DNA from: JAHEZL01 sp964406465
GTDB lineage: Bacteria; Bacteroidota; Bacteroidia; Flavobacteriales_C; GCA-002722245
Length of the DNA stretch: 64,000 nt
NCBI GenBank assembly: GCA_964406465.1
Contig: CAYORT010000017.1
Span: forward strand, 1-64,000
Direction: 5' to 3'
Shown here: piece by piece, positions 1 to 8,006 of the stretch
Layout: each line of letters opens with the position of its first letter
How positions within the stretch are numbered: position 1 is the stretch's first letter
Translations under genes and position numbers: made by a program
Notes under the pieces: generated by a model
The model's database searches: none
The model's input: only the letters and a program-made list of their open reading frames with translations
What the model was told of the DNA's origin: nothing

Positions 1-170
1 CAGGGTAGCTATGTTCGGATGAGATAAGCGCTGAAAGCATCTAAGCACGAAACTCACCATAAGATGAGATTTCCCTTAAGAGTCCTAGAAGATGACTAGG
101 TTGATAGGCTGCAAATGTAAAGATGGTAACATCAAAGTTGAGCAGTACTAATTACTCGTGTCATTCTATC
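1..170 (+). rRNA. 23S ribosomal RNA, 3' end only
   Basis: The window opens inside a 23S rRNA gene. The segment with GAAAGCATCTAAG, then TTGATAGG, then AGTACTAATTACTCG corresponds to the conserved last domain of bacterial 23S rRNA. The 3' boundary is estimated by aligning GTACTAAT to the E. coli 3' end from memory, so it may be off by several bases. The 5S gene follows in the same orientation after a short AT-rich spacer that holds no tRNA. Confidence 0.93.
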
Positions 171-236
171 GGCGAAGTAATTTATATTCTTTATATACAA
201 GTTTCTCAATTATATATGTCATGATATTTAAGATTT

Positions 237-347
237 ACGGTGACTTTAGCAGTGGTGTTCACCTCTTCCCATTCCGAACAGAGCAGTTAAGCCCACTAGC
301 GCCAATGGTACTGGAGTAACATCCGGGAGAGTAGGTCGTTGCCGGTC
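237..347 (+). rRNA. 5S ribosomal RNA
   Basis: A segment of about 111 nt has the 5S hallmarks: a 5' strand ACGGTGAC that pairs with GTTGCCGGT at the 3' end, CACCTCTTCCCATTCCGAAC in loops B and C, CAGTTAAGCCC, and GGGAGAGTAGGTCG near the end. It is the last gene of the rRNA operon and is followed directly by a terminator. The ends are set by helix I pairing and could shift by 1-3 nt. Confidence 0.95.
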
Positions 348-350
348 TTT

Positions 351-390
351 AAAGCTTCATTCGTCGCAAGACGGATGAAGCTTTTTTTTT
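351..390 (+). terminator. Intrinsic terminator of the rRNA operon
   Basis: A 15-bp stem (AAAGCTTCAT then TCGTC, with one T-G wobble) closes on a GCAA tetraloop and is followed by a run of nine T. It lies 4 nt after the 5S gene and is the expected end of the rRNA transcript. The next gene starts only 19 nt after the T-run. Confidence 0.93.
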
Positions 391-408
391 ATCTTCACAT
401 TTCATTTT

Positions 409-2232
409 ATGTTAGTGAATAAACCTTTCTCAATATTATTTCTTTTTGTAGCACTCCATTTTTTTTCTTTTACAATCAGTGCCAAAGATTCTGATTCTCT
501 TCAAATTCGATATTTTACCGGTAGCAACATATTTAATTATAAATCAAGTGATACCACTTTAAGTAATTTATTTTTCTACCAACCTAATTCCTCTTTTACC
601 AATTTTGCATACAATACTGGTAATATCGGACAAGCTTTTGCACCATTATTTTATAATTTGAATCGTAGCAATGAGAATATTTACCGTGGATTCGATACTT
701 ATTTTTTTACAAGCGATTCTGTTCGCTATTATAATACCTCTAAAGCTTACACAGAATTTAATTATACTCAAGGTCTGACTAAAGAACATTTACCTTCAGT
801 TTTTCATACCCAAAGGTTGAACGATCAACTCGGAGTTACCCTAAACTATCGTGTTATTTCCTCAGATGGAACTTACCATAACCAATTTTCTCGCGGACAA
901 AGTTTTTACACAGCCATAGATTTCCATACAAAGGATGGTCGCTTCTTAACTTTGTTGGATGTCACTTATAATTCATTGAAAGTTTCTGAAAATGGAGGAC
1001 TAACTAAGGAAGACGACACTTTGTTTACCAATGGTGAAGTAGTGAACAATAGATTATTATTGAATACCAATTTAAATACTGCAACCAATCGATTAAAGCA
1101 CAAGTCAATTTCATCTAAGAATTATTGGTTTTTCATCGGCAAAAACGATTCTGTTAGTACATCAAAATATAGATCAGGTTTGTTTTGTGAAGTAAATGTT
1201 TCAAATTCTTCCGCACTTTATACCGCCACTGATGTATCTGATGTGAATAATGTGCTTTTTTCTAATATTTTATTGGATAGTAATCAAACTCGAGATTCAG
1301 TATGGTTAAATAAGTTCGATGCTTGTGCTGGTTTTACGATAGGTAAATGGAATAAAAGTTTTTATGTGCCAACGTTTAAGTTGGGGTATAAACAACAATG
1401 GTACAACATAGATGCAATGAATACTGGTTTTGCTGTTGGCGAGTATTCGCGCAGTGAGGATAGATATTCTTTTGACATTAAAGCGCAGTACGGACTTGCC
1501 GGAAGAAAAGCTAATGACATTAGAAGTGAAATATCGATTGCTAAGTCATTGGTTTCTATTAAGGCCAACGTGGCGGTTCAATGTACTTTTGCGAATCAGA
1601 AACCTTCCTTTTTCGACAATTTCTATATTTCCAATCATCATGCTTGGAATAATAATTTTAAGAATCAGGAAGAAATTGGTTTTTCAGCTCGATTATATTT
1701 AGCTCCGCTTAGATTGACTTTAGATGGGGGATTGCAGCAGTTAAATAACTTTATTTATTTTGATACTAATTCGAATATTAGCCAAAGTAATGAAATGCAG
1801 AATATTTCTTACGTTTCTCTTAATCATGGATATCAAAATAAATGGTTTAGATCAAGAACATTTGCGCGCTATCAAGGAAGTTCTTCAGAAATAAGAATTC
1901 CAAATTTATTGGGGCGCCAGGAAGTAGCTTTTTTAATCAACCATAAGGCTATTCACGCCGAATTAGGGTTACTAGTAACCTATGTTTCTAATTTTTATGG
2001 AAATGCTTATGATCCTTCTAATAGAGAATATCATCTGCAAAATTCATACTTAGTGGGCGGCATTGTTCTTGTTGATTTTTTTGCATCGTTACGTGTGGGA
2101 TCTGCTAAATTGTATTTTAAAGCAGATCATTTAAATGCAGGAATATTAGGTTATAATTATCAATTGGTTCCGTATCATCCACTAACTGATTTAACATGGA
2201 AGTTAGGAATTAGATGGAGTTTTTGGAATTAG
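409..2232 (+). CDS. Putative porin, outer-membrane beta-barrel (Porin_10-like)
   Basis: A 607-residue protein with a Sec signal peptide (hydrophobic residues 8-23, ending near SAKDSD). Alternating aromatic and polar strands follow, and the C-terminus LGIRWSFWN ends on an aromatic-rich strand typical of barrels inserted by BamA. Overall layout and length match the Bacteroidota 'putative porin' family; the family call is from memory of its appearance. Cargo is unknown. The ATG lies 19 nt past the rRNA terminator, so there is almost no room for its own promoter; the next gene follows after 78 nt on the same strand. Confidence 0.7.
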   Translation: MLVNKPFSILFLFVALHFFSFTISAKDSDSLQIRYFTGSNIFNYKSSDTTLSNLFFYQPNSSFTNFAYNTGNIGQAFAPLFYNLNRSNENIYRGFDTYFFTSDSVRYYNTSKAYTEFNYTQGLTKEHLPSVFHTQRLNDQLGVTLNYRVISSDGTYHNQFSRGQSFYTAIDFHTKDGRFLTLLDVTYNSLKVSENGGLTKEDDTLFTNGEVVNNRLLLNTNLNTATNRLKHKSISSKNYWFFIGKNDSVSTSKYRSGLFCEVNVSNSSALYTATDVSDVNNVLFSNILLDSNQTRDSVWLNKFDACAGFTIGKWNKSFYVPTFKLGYKQQWYNIDAMNTGFAVGEYSRSEDRYSFDIKAQYGLAGRKANDIRSEISIAKSLVSIKANVAVQCTFANQKPSFFDNFYISNHHAWNNNFKNQEEIGFSARLYLAPLRLTLDGGLQQLNNFIYFDTNSNISQSNEMQNISYVSLNHGYQNKWFRSRTFARYQGSSSEIRIPNLLGRQEVAFLINHKAIHAELGLLVTYVSNFYGNAYDPSNREYHLQNSYLVGGIVLVDFFASLRVGSAKLYFKADHLNAGILGYNYQLVPYHPLTDLTWKLGIRWSFWN

Positions 2233-2310
2233 TTATTTAACCAAAAGAAAACATATCCAAAACTTCAACCGAAGGATTTATTACCGATATTTGCGCACTA
2301 TAATTTTTCT

Positions 2311-2958
2311 ATGAAACTTCTTATTACGGGTGCAACAGGAATGGTTGGGTCGGAGGTGCTTCACAAAGCAATAAACGATAGCGAAATTTCTCAAATAATT
2401 GCGATAGTGCGAACACCATTAAGCCTATCACATCCTAAGCTTAAAGTAATCGTTCTCAAGAATTTTTTAGAGTATCACGAATTGGACAATGAACTTTCAA
2501 CCACTGATGCTTGCATATGGTGCTTAGGGATATCTCAATTTAAGGTGGATGAAGATGAATATAAGGTCATTACTTATGATTATGCCGTTGCTGGTGCTCA
2601 GGCGATGCTTCATGCGAATGCCAACATTAATTTTGTGTTCTTAAGTGGAATGGGTGCTGATAATACGGGGGAGAGTAAAACTCTTTTTGCACGAATTAAA
2701 GGTCAAACTGAGAATGCCTTAGATACTTTCCCATTTAAAAAATTATATTTTGCTCGTCCTGGAGGTATAAAATCTGTAAAGAAGATGGAAGGTCGACCAT
2801 TCTATGAAAAACTTGTAGACTGGTTTTACCCATTGTTTAAAGCCATAGCGCCGAAGTATTTTATCGATTCAGAACAATTAGCGTTAGCCTTGATTTCTGT
2901 TGCAAAGAAAGGGTATGCAAAAAAGATTATTTCAAACGAAGATCTATTAAAGATTTAA
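2311..2958 (+). CDS. NAD(P)-binding atypical short-chain dehydrogenase-like protein
   Basis: A 215-residue Rossmann protein. The N-terminal dinucleotide motif is TGATGMVG (residues 7-14). The rest (SGMGADNTGES, an active-site-like K in RIKGQTENAL, ARPGG) resembles the HTATIP2/YbjT-type NAD(P)H-binding family, which lacks the classical YxxxK pair. It is probably an oxidoreductase or a redox-sensing protein; the substrate cannot be read from sequence. It follows the porin gene on the same strand and ends just before a strong hairpin. Confidence 0.65.
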   Translation: MKLLITGATGMVGSEVLHKAINDSEISQIIAIVRTPLSLSHPKLKVIVLKNFLEYHELDNELSTTDACIWCLGISQFKVDEDEYKVITYDYAVAGAQAMLHANANINFVFLSGMGADNTGESKTLFARIKGQTENALDTFPFKKLYFARPGGIKSVKKMEGRPFYEKLVDWFYPLFKAIAPKYFIDSEQLALALISVAKKGYAKKIISNEDLLKI

Positions 2959-2978
2959 TTAGAAAGAAGCACAAAAAG

Positions 2979-3006
2979 AAAACCTCCGGTTGGGAACCGG
3001 AGGTTT
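2979..3006 (+). terminator. Rho-independent terminator, possibly bidirectional
   Basis: A 13-bp perfect stem, AAAACCTCCGGTT / AACCGGAGGTTTT, with a GGG loop and a short T-run, 20 nt after the NAD(P)-binding gene. On the minus strand the stem is also followed by T-rich DNA, so it may stop menC transcription as well. The remaining bases up to menC (3007-3145) show no ORF or RNA that I recognise. Confidence 0.85.
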
Positions 3007-3145
3007 TTCGCCTAACTAAACAAAATTCTGGATGTTGGATAAGAATAGTGATACGAATATAAGTCGGAATTGTATCCTTATCCAAATTTTTAACAAAAAA
3101 AAGTGCTTATTTTCGGAAAATACGGAGTAAAATACGTTTTTAAAC

Positions 3146-4174
3146 TTAACTAAATTGAGTACCAGATTGATGGGTAAGATGCTGACCTACAATACTTAAA
3201 TTACTTTTGAAATTATTGGTGTAGAGTCCGCCTGTACCAAGTCCTTGAGGCATTTCAGTAATAAATCCCGCCGTCCACTGCGCAATTGCATTCAGGCCGA
3301 TATTCGACTCTAAGGCAGAAGTAATCCACCATTTTATATTTAGCTTTTCAGCATTTTCAATCCATTCTTCACTTGCTTTCCATCCGCCCACTAAACTTGG
3401 CTTTAAAATGATGTATTGAGGTTGAATTTCTTTCAGTAATATTACTTTTTCGTCTTTCCTTTGATGAATGATGAGTTCTTCGTCTAACGCAATAGCTAAG
3501 GGAGTTTCTTTGCAAAGTTTTGCCATTGCTTCTACCTGACCTTGCTTTATGGGTTGCTCAATGGAGTGCAATTTGAATTTAGCCAATTGATCTAATTTTT
3601 TTAAAGCATCATTTGCAGCGAAAGCACCATTTGCATCTACTCTTATTTCAATATCTGATTCGTAATATTTATTACGGATGGATTTTAGGAGAGATAATTC
3701 TGTGTCAAAATCTATTGCGCCTATCTTTAATTTGATGCATTTGAACCCTTGTTCAATTTTCTCAGCAATTTGCTGACTCATCTCTTCTTTCGAACCCATC
3801 CACACCAAACCATTAGTTACAATTCCTTTTTCACCGCGAGAGAATTCGTTATTGAAAAGAATTCTTTTACCTCCATTCATCAAATCTTTGTGCGCTGTTT
3901 CAATGGCGAAACGAATGGAAGGAAAGTCCAATAAAGGAACATCAATATAATTTTGAATGTTCTCACAAATTATTTTCAATTCTTGCTCAAAATCGTCTCT
4001 ATCGTCGATACTTAACCCCACCAAAGGATTGCATTCACCCAAACCAAAAACTTCGGGATTTTCCTCATGCCACATTTTCACAATCCATATTTTCTTGTGC
4101 GTCAAAATTCCTCGCGACGTGCCGCTGGGCTTTTTAAATTCAAGCTGATATGGATAGAAGCTAGCTTTAATCAT
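3146..4174 (-). CDS. menC: o-Succinylbenzoate synthase
   Basis: A 342-residue enolase-superfamily enzyme that dehydrates SHCHC to o-succinylbenzoate in menaquinone synthesis. The muconate-lactonizing-type residues are visible: KLK at 148-150 (catalytic base pair), metal ligands D180 (VDANG), E206 (SIEQP) and D231 (ALDEE), and K258 (ILKPS) on the opposite face. The ATG overlaps the menA stop by 4 nt (ATGA), so translation is probably coupled. It is the last gene of the men cluster here; menE and menH are not adjacent. Racemase activity of this superfamily is the main alternative, but context makes MenC much more likely. Confidence 0.9.
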   Translation of the reverse strand: MIKASFYPYQLEFKKPSGTSRGILTHKKIWIVKMWHEENPEVFGLGECNPLVGLSIDDRDDFEQELKIICENIQNYIDVPLLDFPSIRFAIETAHKDLMNGGKRILFNNEFSRGEKGIVTNGLVWMGSKEEMSQQIAEKIEQGFKCIKLKIGAIDFDTELSLLKSIRNKYYESDIEIRVDANGAFAANDALKKLDQLAKFKLHSIEQPIKQGQVEAMAKLCKETPLAIALDEELIIHQRKDEKVILLKEIQPQYIILKPSLVGGWKASEEWIENAEKLNIKWWITSALESNIGLNAIAQWTAGFITEMPQGLGTGGLYTNNFKSNLSIVGQHLTHQSGTQFS

Positions 4175-5061
4175 AAGAGATTTCCTAAGCCCAATAAAAT
4201 GGCGAATAGAAGGGTAGATAAAGCTATCTTTTTCAATTCTGGATCTAGTTCTTTTGGATCATCGTAGGTAAATACTTTTTTTAAATTCAAAATATGAATT
4301 GGCAATACCAAGGCGAATAAGAATTGCCAAGGTGTATGAAAATTGGTGAGTACAAAACCAATCGCTGCGTAGGTGGCGAAGCTGAGTAAAAATAGGTGGT
4401 ATAGTTTGCTTTTTTGTTTTCCCAACATTACAGGAATAGTTCTTTTTCCAACTTCAGCATCGCCAATTCTATCGCGCATGTTGTTAAGGTTAAGCACTGC
4501 AGCACTTAAAAATCCAATAGAACAAGCTGGAAAAATTAATCTCCAATGAAATTCTTGATTGAATAAGTAATATGAACCAAAAATTCCCACCACGCCAAAA
4601 AATAAAAACACAAATAGATCTCCAAATCCTCTATATCCGTAGGGGTTTTTGCCCGCTGTGTATTTTATCGCCGCTGCGATAGATGCTAAGCCAAGTCCTA
4701 AGAAAATAAATCCTTGTAAAGCATCTTTTAAAGAAATATAGATTAGCGAAATTCCGCTTATTAATGATAATACTACAAAAATGACAATGGCTTTTTTCAT
4801 TTGAGCCGCACTAATGGCGCCCGATTGAACAGCTCTTGTGGGGCCCACTCTTTGCGCATTGTCGGCACCATTTTGTGTATCGCCGTAATCGTTGGCTAAG
4901 TTTGAAAGTATCTGTAAAAATATAGTGGTTAAGGCCGCTAAGATGAAAATAGACCATTGAAAAACACCGTCGGCTTTTGCCAGCAAAGAACCTAATATAA
5001 TGCACGATAAGGCAAGGGGAAGGGTTCTTAATCTAAAAGCTTGTAACCAATGTTTAATCAT
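4171..5061 (-). CDS. menA: 1,4-Dihydroxy-2-naphthoate polyprenyltransferase
   Basis: A 296-residue UbiA-superfamily integral membrane protein that attaches the polyprenyl chain to 1,4-dihydroxy-2-naphthoate at the inner membrane. The first Asp-rich site is NDYGDTQNGAD (residues 57-67) and is followed by a GPTRAVQSG segment typical of MenA. The second Asp-rich loop is NMRDRIGDAEVGKRT near residue 195. Eight or nine hydrophobic helices are evident. It overlaps menC by 4 nt and lies 6 nt after the glycosyltransferase gene, so all three are likely one transcript. Confidence 0.93.
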   Translation of the reverse strand: MIKHWLQAFRLRTLPLALSCIILGSLLAKADGVFQWSIFILAALTTIFLQILSNLANDYGDTQNGADNAQRVGPTRAVQSGAISAAQMKKAIVIFVVLSLISGISLIYISLKDALQGFIFLGLGLASIAAAIKYTAGKNPYGYRGFGDLFVFLFFGVVGIFGSYYLFNQEFHWRLIFPACSIGFLSAAVLNLNNMRDRIGDAEVGKRTIPVMLGKQKSKLYHLFLLSFATYAAIGFVLTNFHTPWQFLFALVLPIHILNLKKVFTYDDPKELDPELKKIALSTLLFAILLGLGNLL

Positions 5062-5067
5062 GTTGAT

Positions 5068-6060
5068 TTATCTTATGCTTCTTAACCAAGGAAGCCACTT
5101 CATTCTAAATATTATTTTTTCTGCGATAGCAGCATCTGTAGGTTCAAGTAACGAGGAGTCTAATTTGGCGCACAAGACTTGAATTTCCTTATTTGCAACC
5201 GATTTATCGTTGTAATAGATATTCAAGAAATTGTAAATTCTGTTTTCACAGGAGCTATTTACATCTTTCGCATCATATTTAAAGGGAAGCGAAATTTTAT
5301 AATCTTTTACAATTTGATTTTTAGCGATGATGTTTTCTATTTTATCCGCATTCTTTTTATCACCTACACTCAATGCCAATTGATGAAAAATAGAGGAGGT
5401 GTCTCCATGAAATTTATCTAACTGAGAACCTGTTTTCGATGCTTCGTGAATTCTATAATGCGACACAATATCTGGAATCACTTTAATTCCTTTGTGACCT
5501 TTCATCAGCAATATTTTTATGTACATTTCTGTATCCATGCCATAGTGTTGCTCCTCGGTAACTTGTCCCACTTTCTTCACATCCTCCAAAAGAAGGTAGC
5601 ATGATGGCTGCCAAAAGTTTATTCGTGATATAGTTTTACCCAAAGAATCGAATTCTTTGGTGATGATTTCAGATGTTTCGCCTGTTTGAACATTGTGAAT
5701 TTTTGTGGTTCCAACAATGATGTTAGCGCCCGTTTCCAAATAGGTTTTAGCAATTTTATGCAGTGCGCCTGGCTCTAAATAATCATCTGAATTCAACCAG
5801 TTGAACAAAACTCCGGTACATTTTTCAATGCCTTTGTTGATAGCATGACTCTGTCCGCGATCTTTTTCACTAACCCAATAGGTAATTTGCTTGTCGTATT
5901 TTTTTAAAATCTCAACGGTATTGTCGGTGCTGCCTCCATCTATCACGATATATTCCAGGTTCGGATAATTTTGGTTCAATACCGATTGAATGGTTTGTTC
6001 AATGTATTGCCCTTGATTATACGACGGAGTGAGTATGCTTATTTTGGGAAGTTCTTGCAT
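5068..6060 (-). CDS. Family 2 glycosyltransferase embedded in the men cluster
   Basis: A 330-residue GT-A fold enzyme. It starts with ISILTPSYNQGQ (7-18), has the nucleotide-binding DGGSTDNT (41-48) and the metal-binding SDD (91-93), followed by an acceptor domain with HYRIHEASKTGSQ. There is no signal peptide or TM helix, so it is a cytosolic or membrane-peripheral transferase, likely for surface polysaccharide; the sugar and acceptor are unknown. Its ATG overlaps the menB stop by one base (TAATG), and menA starts 6 nt after it. A sugar transferase has no known role in menaquinone synthesis, so it is probably a passenger in the operon. Confidence 0.85.
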   Translation of the reverse strand: MQELPKISILTPSYNQGQYIEQTIQSVLNQNYPNLEYIVIDGGSTDNTVEILKKYDKQITYWVSEKDRGQSHAINKGIEKCTGVLFNWLNSDDYLEPGALHKIAKTYLETGANIIVGTTKIHNVQTGETSEIITKEFDSLGKTISRINFWQPSCYLLLEDVKKVGQVTEEQHYGMDTEMYIKILLMKGHKGIKVIPDIVSHYRIHEASKTGSQLDKFHGDTSSIFHQLALSVGDKKNADKIENIIAKNQIVKDYKISLPFKYDAKDVNSSCENRIYNFLNIYYNDKSVANKEIQVLCAKLDSSLLEPTDAAIAEKIIFRMKWLPWLRSIR

Positions 6061-6881
6061 TATGGAAACTTAGGATATTTTTGAAAATCAGGATCACGTT
6101 TTTCCAAGAAAGCTTTTTTGCCTTCTTGAGCTTCTTCTGTTAAATAGTAAAGAAGAGTTGCGTTACCCGCTAGTTCCATGATACCATGCTGTCCGTCTAG
6201 TTCGGCGTTAAGCGACATTTTAATCATTCTTAAAGCTAGCGGACTTCTTTTCATGATGGTTTTACACCATTCAACAGTAGTGTCTTCAAGTTGAGCTAAA
6301 GGCACAACTTTGTTTACCATGCCCATGTCTAAAGCTTCTTGAGCGGTGTATTGCTCACACAAAAACCAAATTTCGCGTGCTTTTTTCTGTCCAACGTGAC
6401 GCGCTAAATACGATGAGCCAAAGCCACCGTCGAAGCTTCCTACTTTCGGACCGGTTTGTCCGAAACGCGCATTATCACTAGCAATCGTTAAGTCGCACAC
6501 TACGTGTAAAACGTGTCCGCCACCAATCGCATATCCATTTACCATTGCAATTACAGGTTTAGGTAGCGAGCGAATTTTCTTGTGTAAATCTAAAACGTTC
6601 AATCTCGGAGTACCATCTTCGCTGATGTATCCACCAATTCCTTTTACATTTTGATCTCCACCCGAACAAAAAGCCTTGTCGCCTGCGCCAGTGAAAACCA
6701 CCACGTTAATGTCGGTGCGCTCACGACAAATGTCTATTGCTTCAAGCATTTCGATGTTTGTTTCCGGACGGAAGGCGTTGTATACCTGCGGACGGTTAAT
6801 TGTAATTTTTGCGATGCCCTCGAAGAATTCAAACTTAATGTCTTCGTATTCTTTTATGGTAGTCCAATTTCTTGTTGCCAT
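6060..6881 (-). CDS. menB: 1,4-Dihydroxy-2-naphthoyl-CoA synthase
   Basis: A 273-residue crotonase-fold enzyme that closes the naphthoquinone ring of o-succinylbenzoyl-CoA. Diagnostic features are CSGGDQNVKG (72-81, first oxyanion-hole glycines), YAIGGGHVLHVVCD (117-130) and the MenB-specific GQTGPKVGSFDGG (141-153). Length is normal for MenB. The stop overlaps the next start (TAATG). It lies downstream of an outer-membrane protein gene with an 87-nt gap that contains no convincing terminator. Confidence 0.96.
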   Translation of the reverse strand: MATRNWTTIKEYEDIKFEFFEGIAKITINRPQVYNAFRPETNIEMLEAIDICRERTDINVVVFTGAGDKAFCSGGDQNVKGIGGYISEDGTPRLNVLDLHKKIRSLPKPVIAMVNGYAIGGGHVLHVVCDLTIASDNARFGQTGPKVGSFDGGFGSSYLARHVGQKKAREIWFLCEQYTAQEALDMGMVNKVVPLAQLEDTTVEWCKTIMKRSPLALRMIKMSLNAELDGQHGIMELAGNATLLYYLTEEAQEGKKAFLEKRDPDFQKYPKFP

Positions 6882-6968
6882 TTTAATTCTTTTTTATCTA
6901 AATAAATTTCAAATTTGAAATAGTTGATATATGATTCCCAAAGCTACTAAAAAGCCCCTTAAAGTGCT

Positions 6969-7991
6969 TTAAAACTGCCAACCTATTTTAAATTGTAAAT
7001 CCAGTGGAAACCCGGCCAACGAATACCACCATGTTTTTTTCTCTTCAATTTGTCCTTCCGAAATCCCTCTAACAAAGGGAGGTGTTAGGTAATGAGCACC
7101 CAAAATACTTTCCAGGTTTAAATGATTTCCTATGAAAAATTTATATCCTACAGCCGCACCCGCTCCATATGAAAATCCAAAGGTGGGTACTTCAGCAAAT
7201 TTTATGTTCAGCCCAGAGTACTGGTAACCAATTGCAAATTTTGTTTGGAGAAAAATGCCAGCCATTTTATTTAAGTATTTAAAATAATATCTGCCAAATA
7301 CATCAATTCTGCTTCCTGCGTATTCATGGTGAAATAAAAATGTTGATAAATTGACTCCTAGAGAAAATTTAACGCCATAAGATTTTTCATATTGAAAACG
7401 GAATTTTGGTAGTAAAGGACCAAACATCAATGAGACATTCCTTGTTTTTGCGTTAATTTCTTTATCGACCTTTTTGAGCTTTTCAATTTTATTGAAATCA
7501 TATCCAAAAAGTAGTCCTCCCCATGGATGAAATGCAAATTGGTATGTGTCAAAAATATACGGTGTAAATGCAATTGATAAGTAATATCTTTTTAAATAAT
7601 ATCTGTATCTAACTAATGCATGCGCGGTAAGATTATAATCATCATTAACATAACCAGCTACTCCATTTCCATTATAAGGTTTTATTCCTATACCTAAATC
7701 TATGGATTGCCTTTCTGTTATTTTATAAATTAAATTGAGCCTGAGGGGGATTTGCGGTTCGTACGCTTTATCAACAAACCCCCAGGTGCCTTGAGGAGAA
7801 AATCCTACACTCCAATTTATACCCCAGTGATCAGAGAACTTTTCATTTCTTTGAAAATTAAACGAATAGAATCCACCCATCCCTCCAGCTTCTACAAATA
7901 TTTCATTAGCTTGAAATGTACTATCCACCTTAGCAAATGAACTAGCAGCTAGGCATATAGAAATAAAAGTGAGCTTGATTTTGGATACCAT
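6969..7991 (-). CDS. Secreted outer-membrane beta-barrel protein, unknown function
   Basis: About 340 residues from the preferred ATG (MVSKIKLTFISICLAASSFA signal peptide). A TTG 12 nt upstream could extend it by four residues, but the ATG gives a cleaner signal sequence. The mature part is rich in aromatic beta strands with repeated YRYYLKRYYLSIAF-type stretches and a final strand LQFKIGWQF ending in Phe, as in 8- to 14-strand barrels. I do not recognise a family. It starts 15 nt after the menD stop and lies between menD and menB on the same strand. Confidence 0.65.
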   Translation of the reverse strand: MVSKIKLTFISICLAASSFAKVDSTFQANEIFVEAGGMGGFYSFNFQRNEKFSDHWGINWSVGFSPQGTWGFVDKAYEPQIPLRLNLIYKITERQSIDLGIGIKPYNGNGVAGYVNDDYNLTAHALVRYRYYLKRYYLSIAFTPYIFDTYQFAFHPWGGLLFGYDFNKIEKLKKVDKEINAKTRNVSLMFGPLLPKFRFQYEKSYGVKFSLGVNLSTFLFHHEYAGSRIDVFGRYYFKYLNKMAGIFLQTKFAIGYQYSGLNIKFAEVPTFGFSYGAGAAVGYKFFIGNHLNLESILGAHYLTPPFVRGISEGQIEEKKTWWYSLAGFPLDLQFKIGWQF

Positions 7992-8006
7992 CTTCCAATG
8001 CAATAA

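Noticed and set aside
171..236. tRNA between 23S and 5S rRNA
   Set aside because: The spacer is AT-rich and has no acceptor stem or T-loop GGTTCGA-like sequence.
7992..8003. TTG extension of the outer-membrane protein next to menD
   Set aside because: Adds only MHWK before a better signal peptide starting at the ATG.
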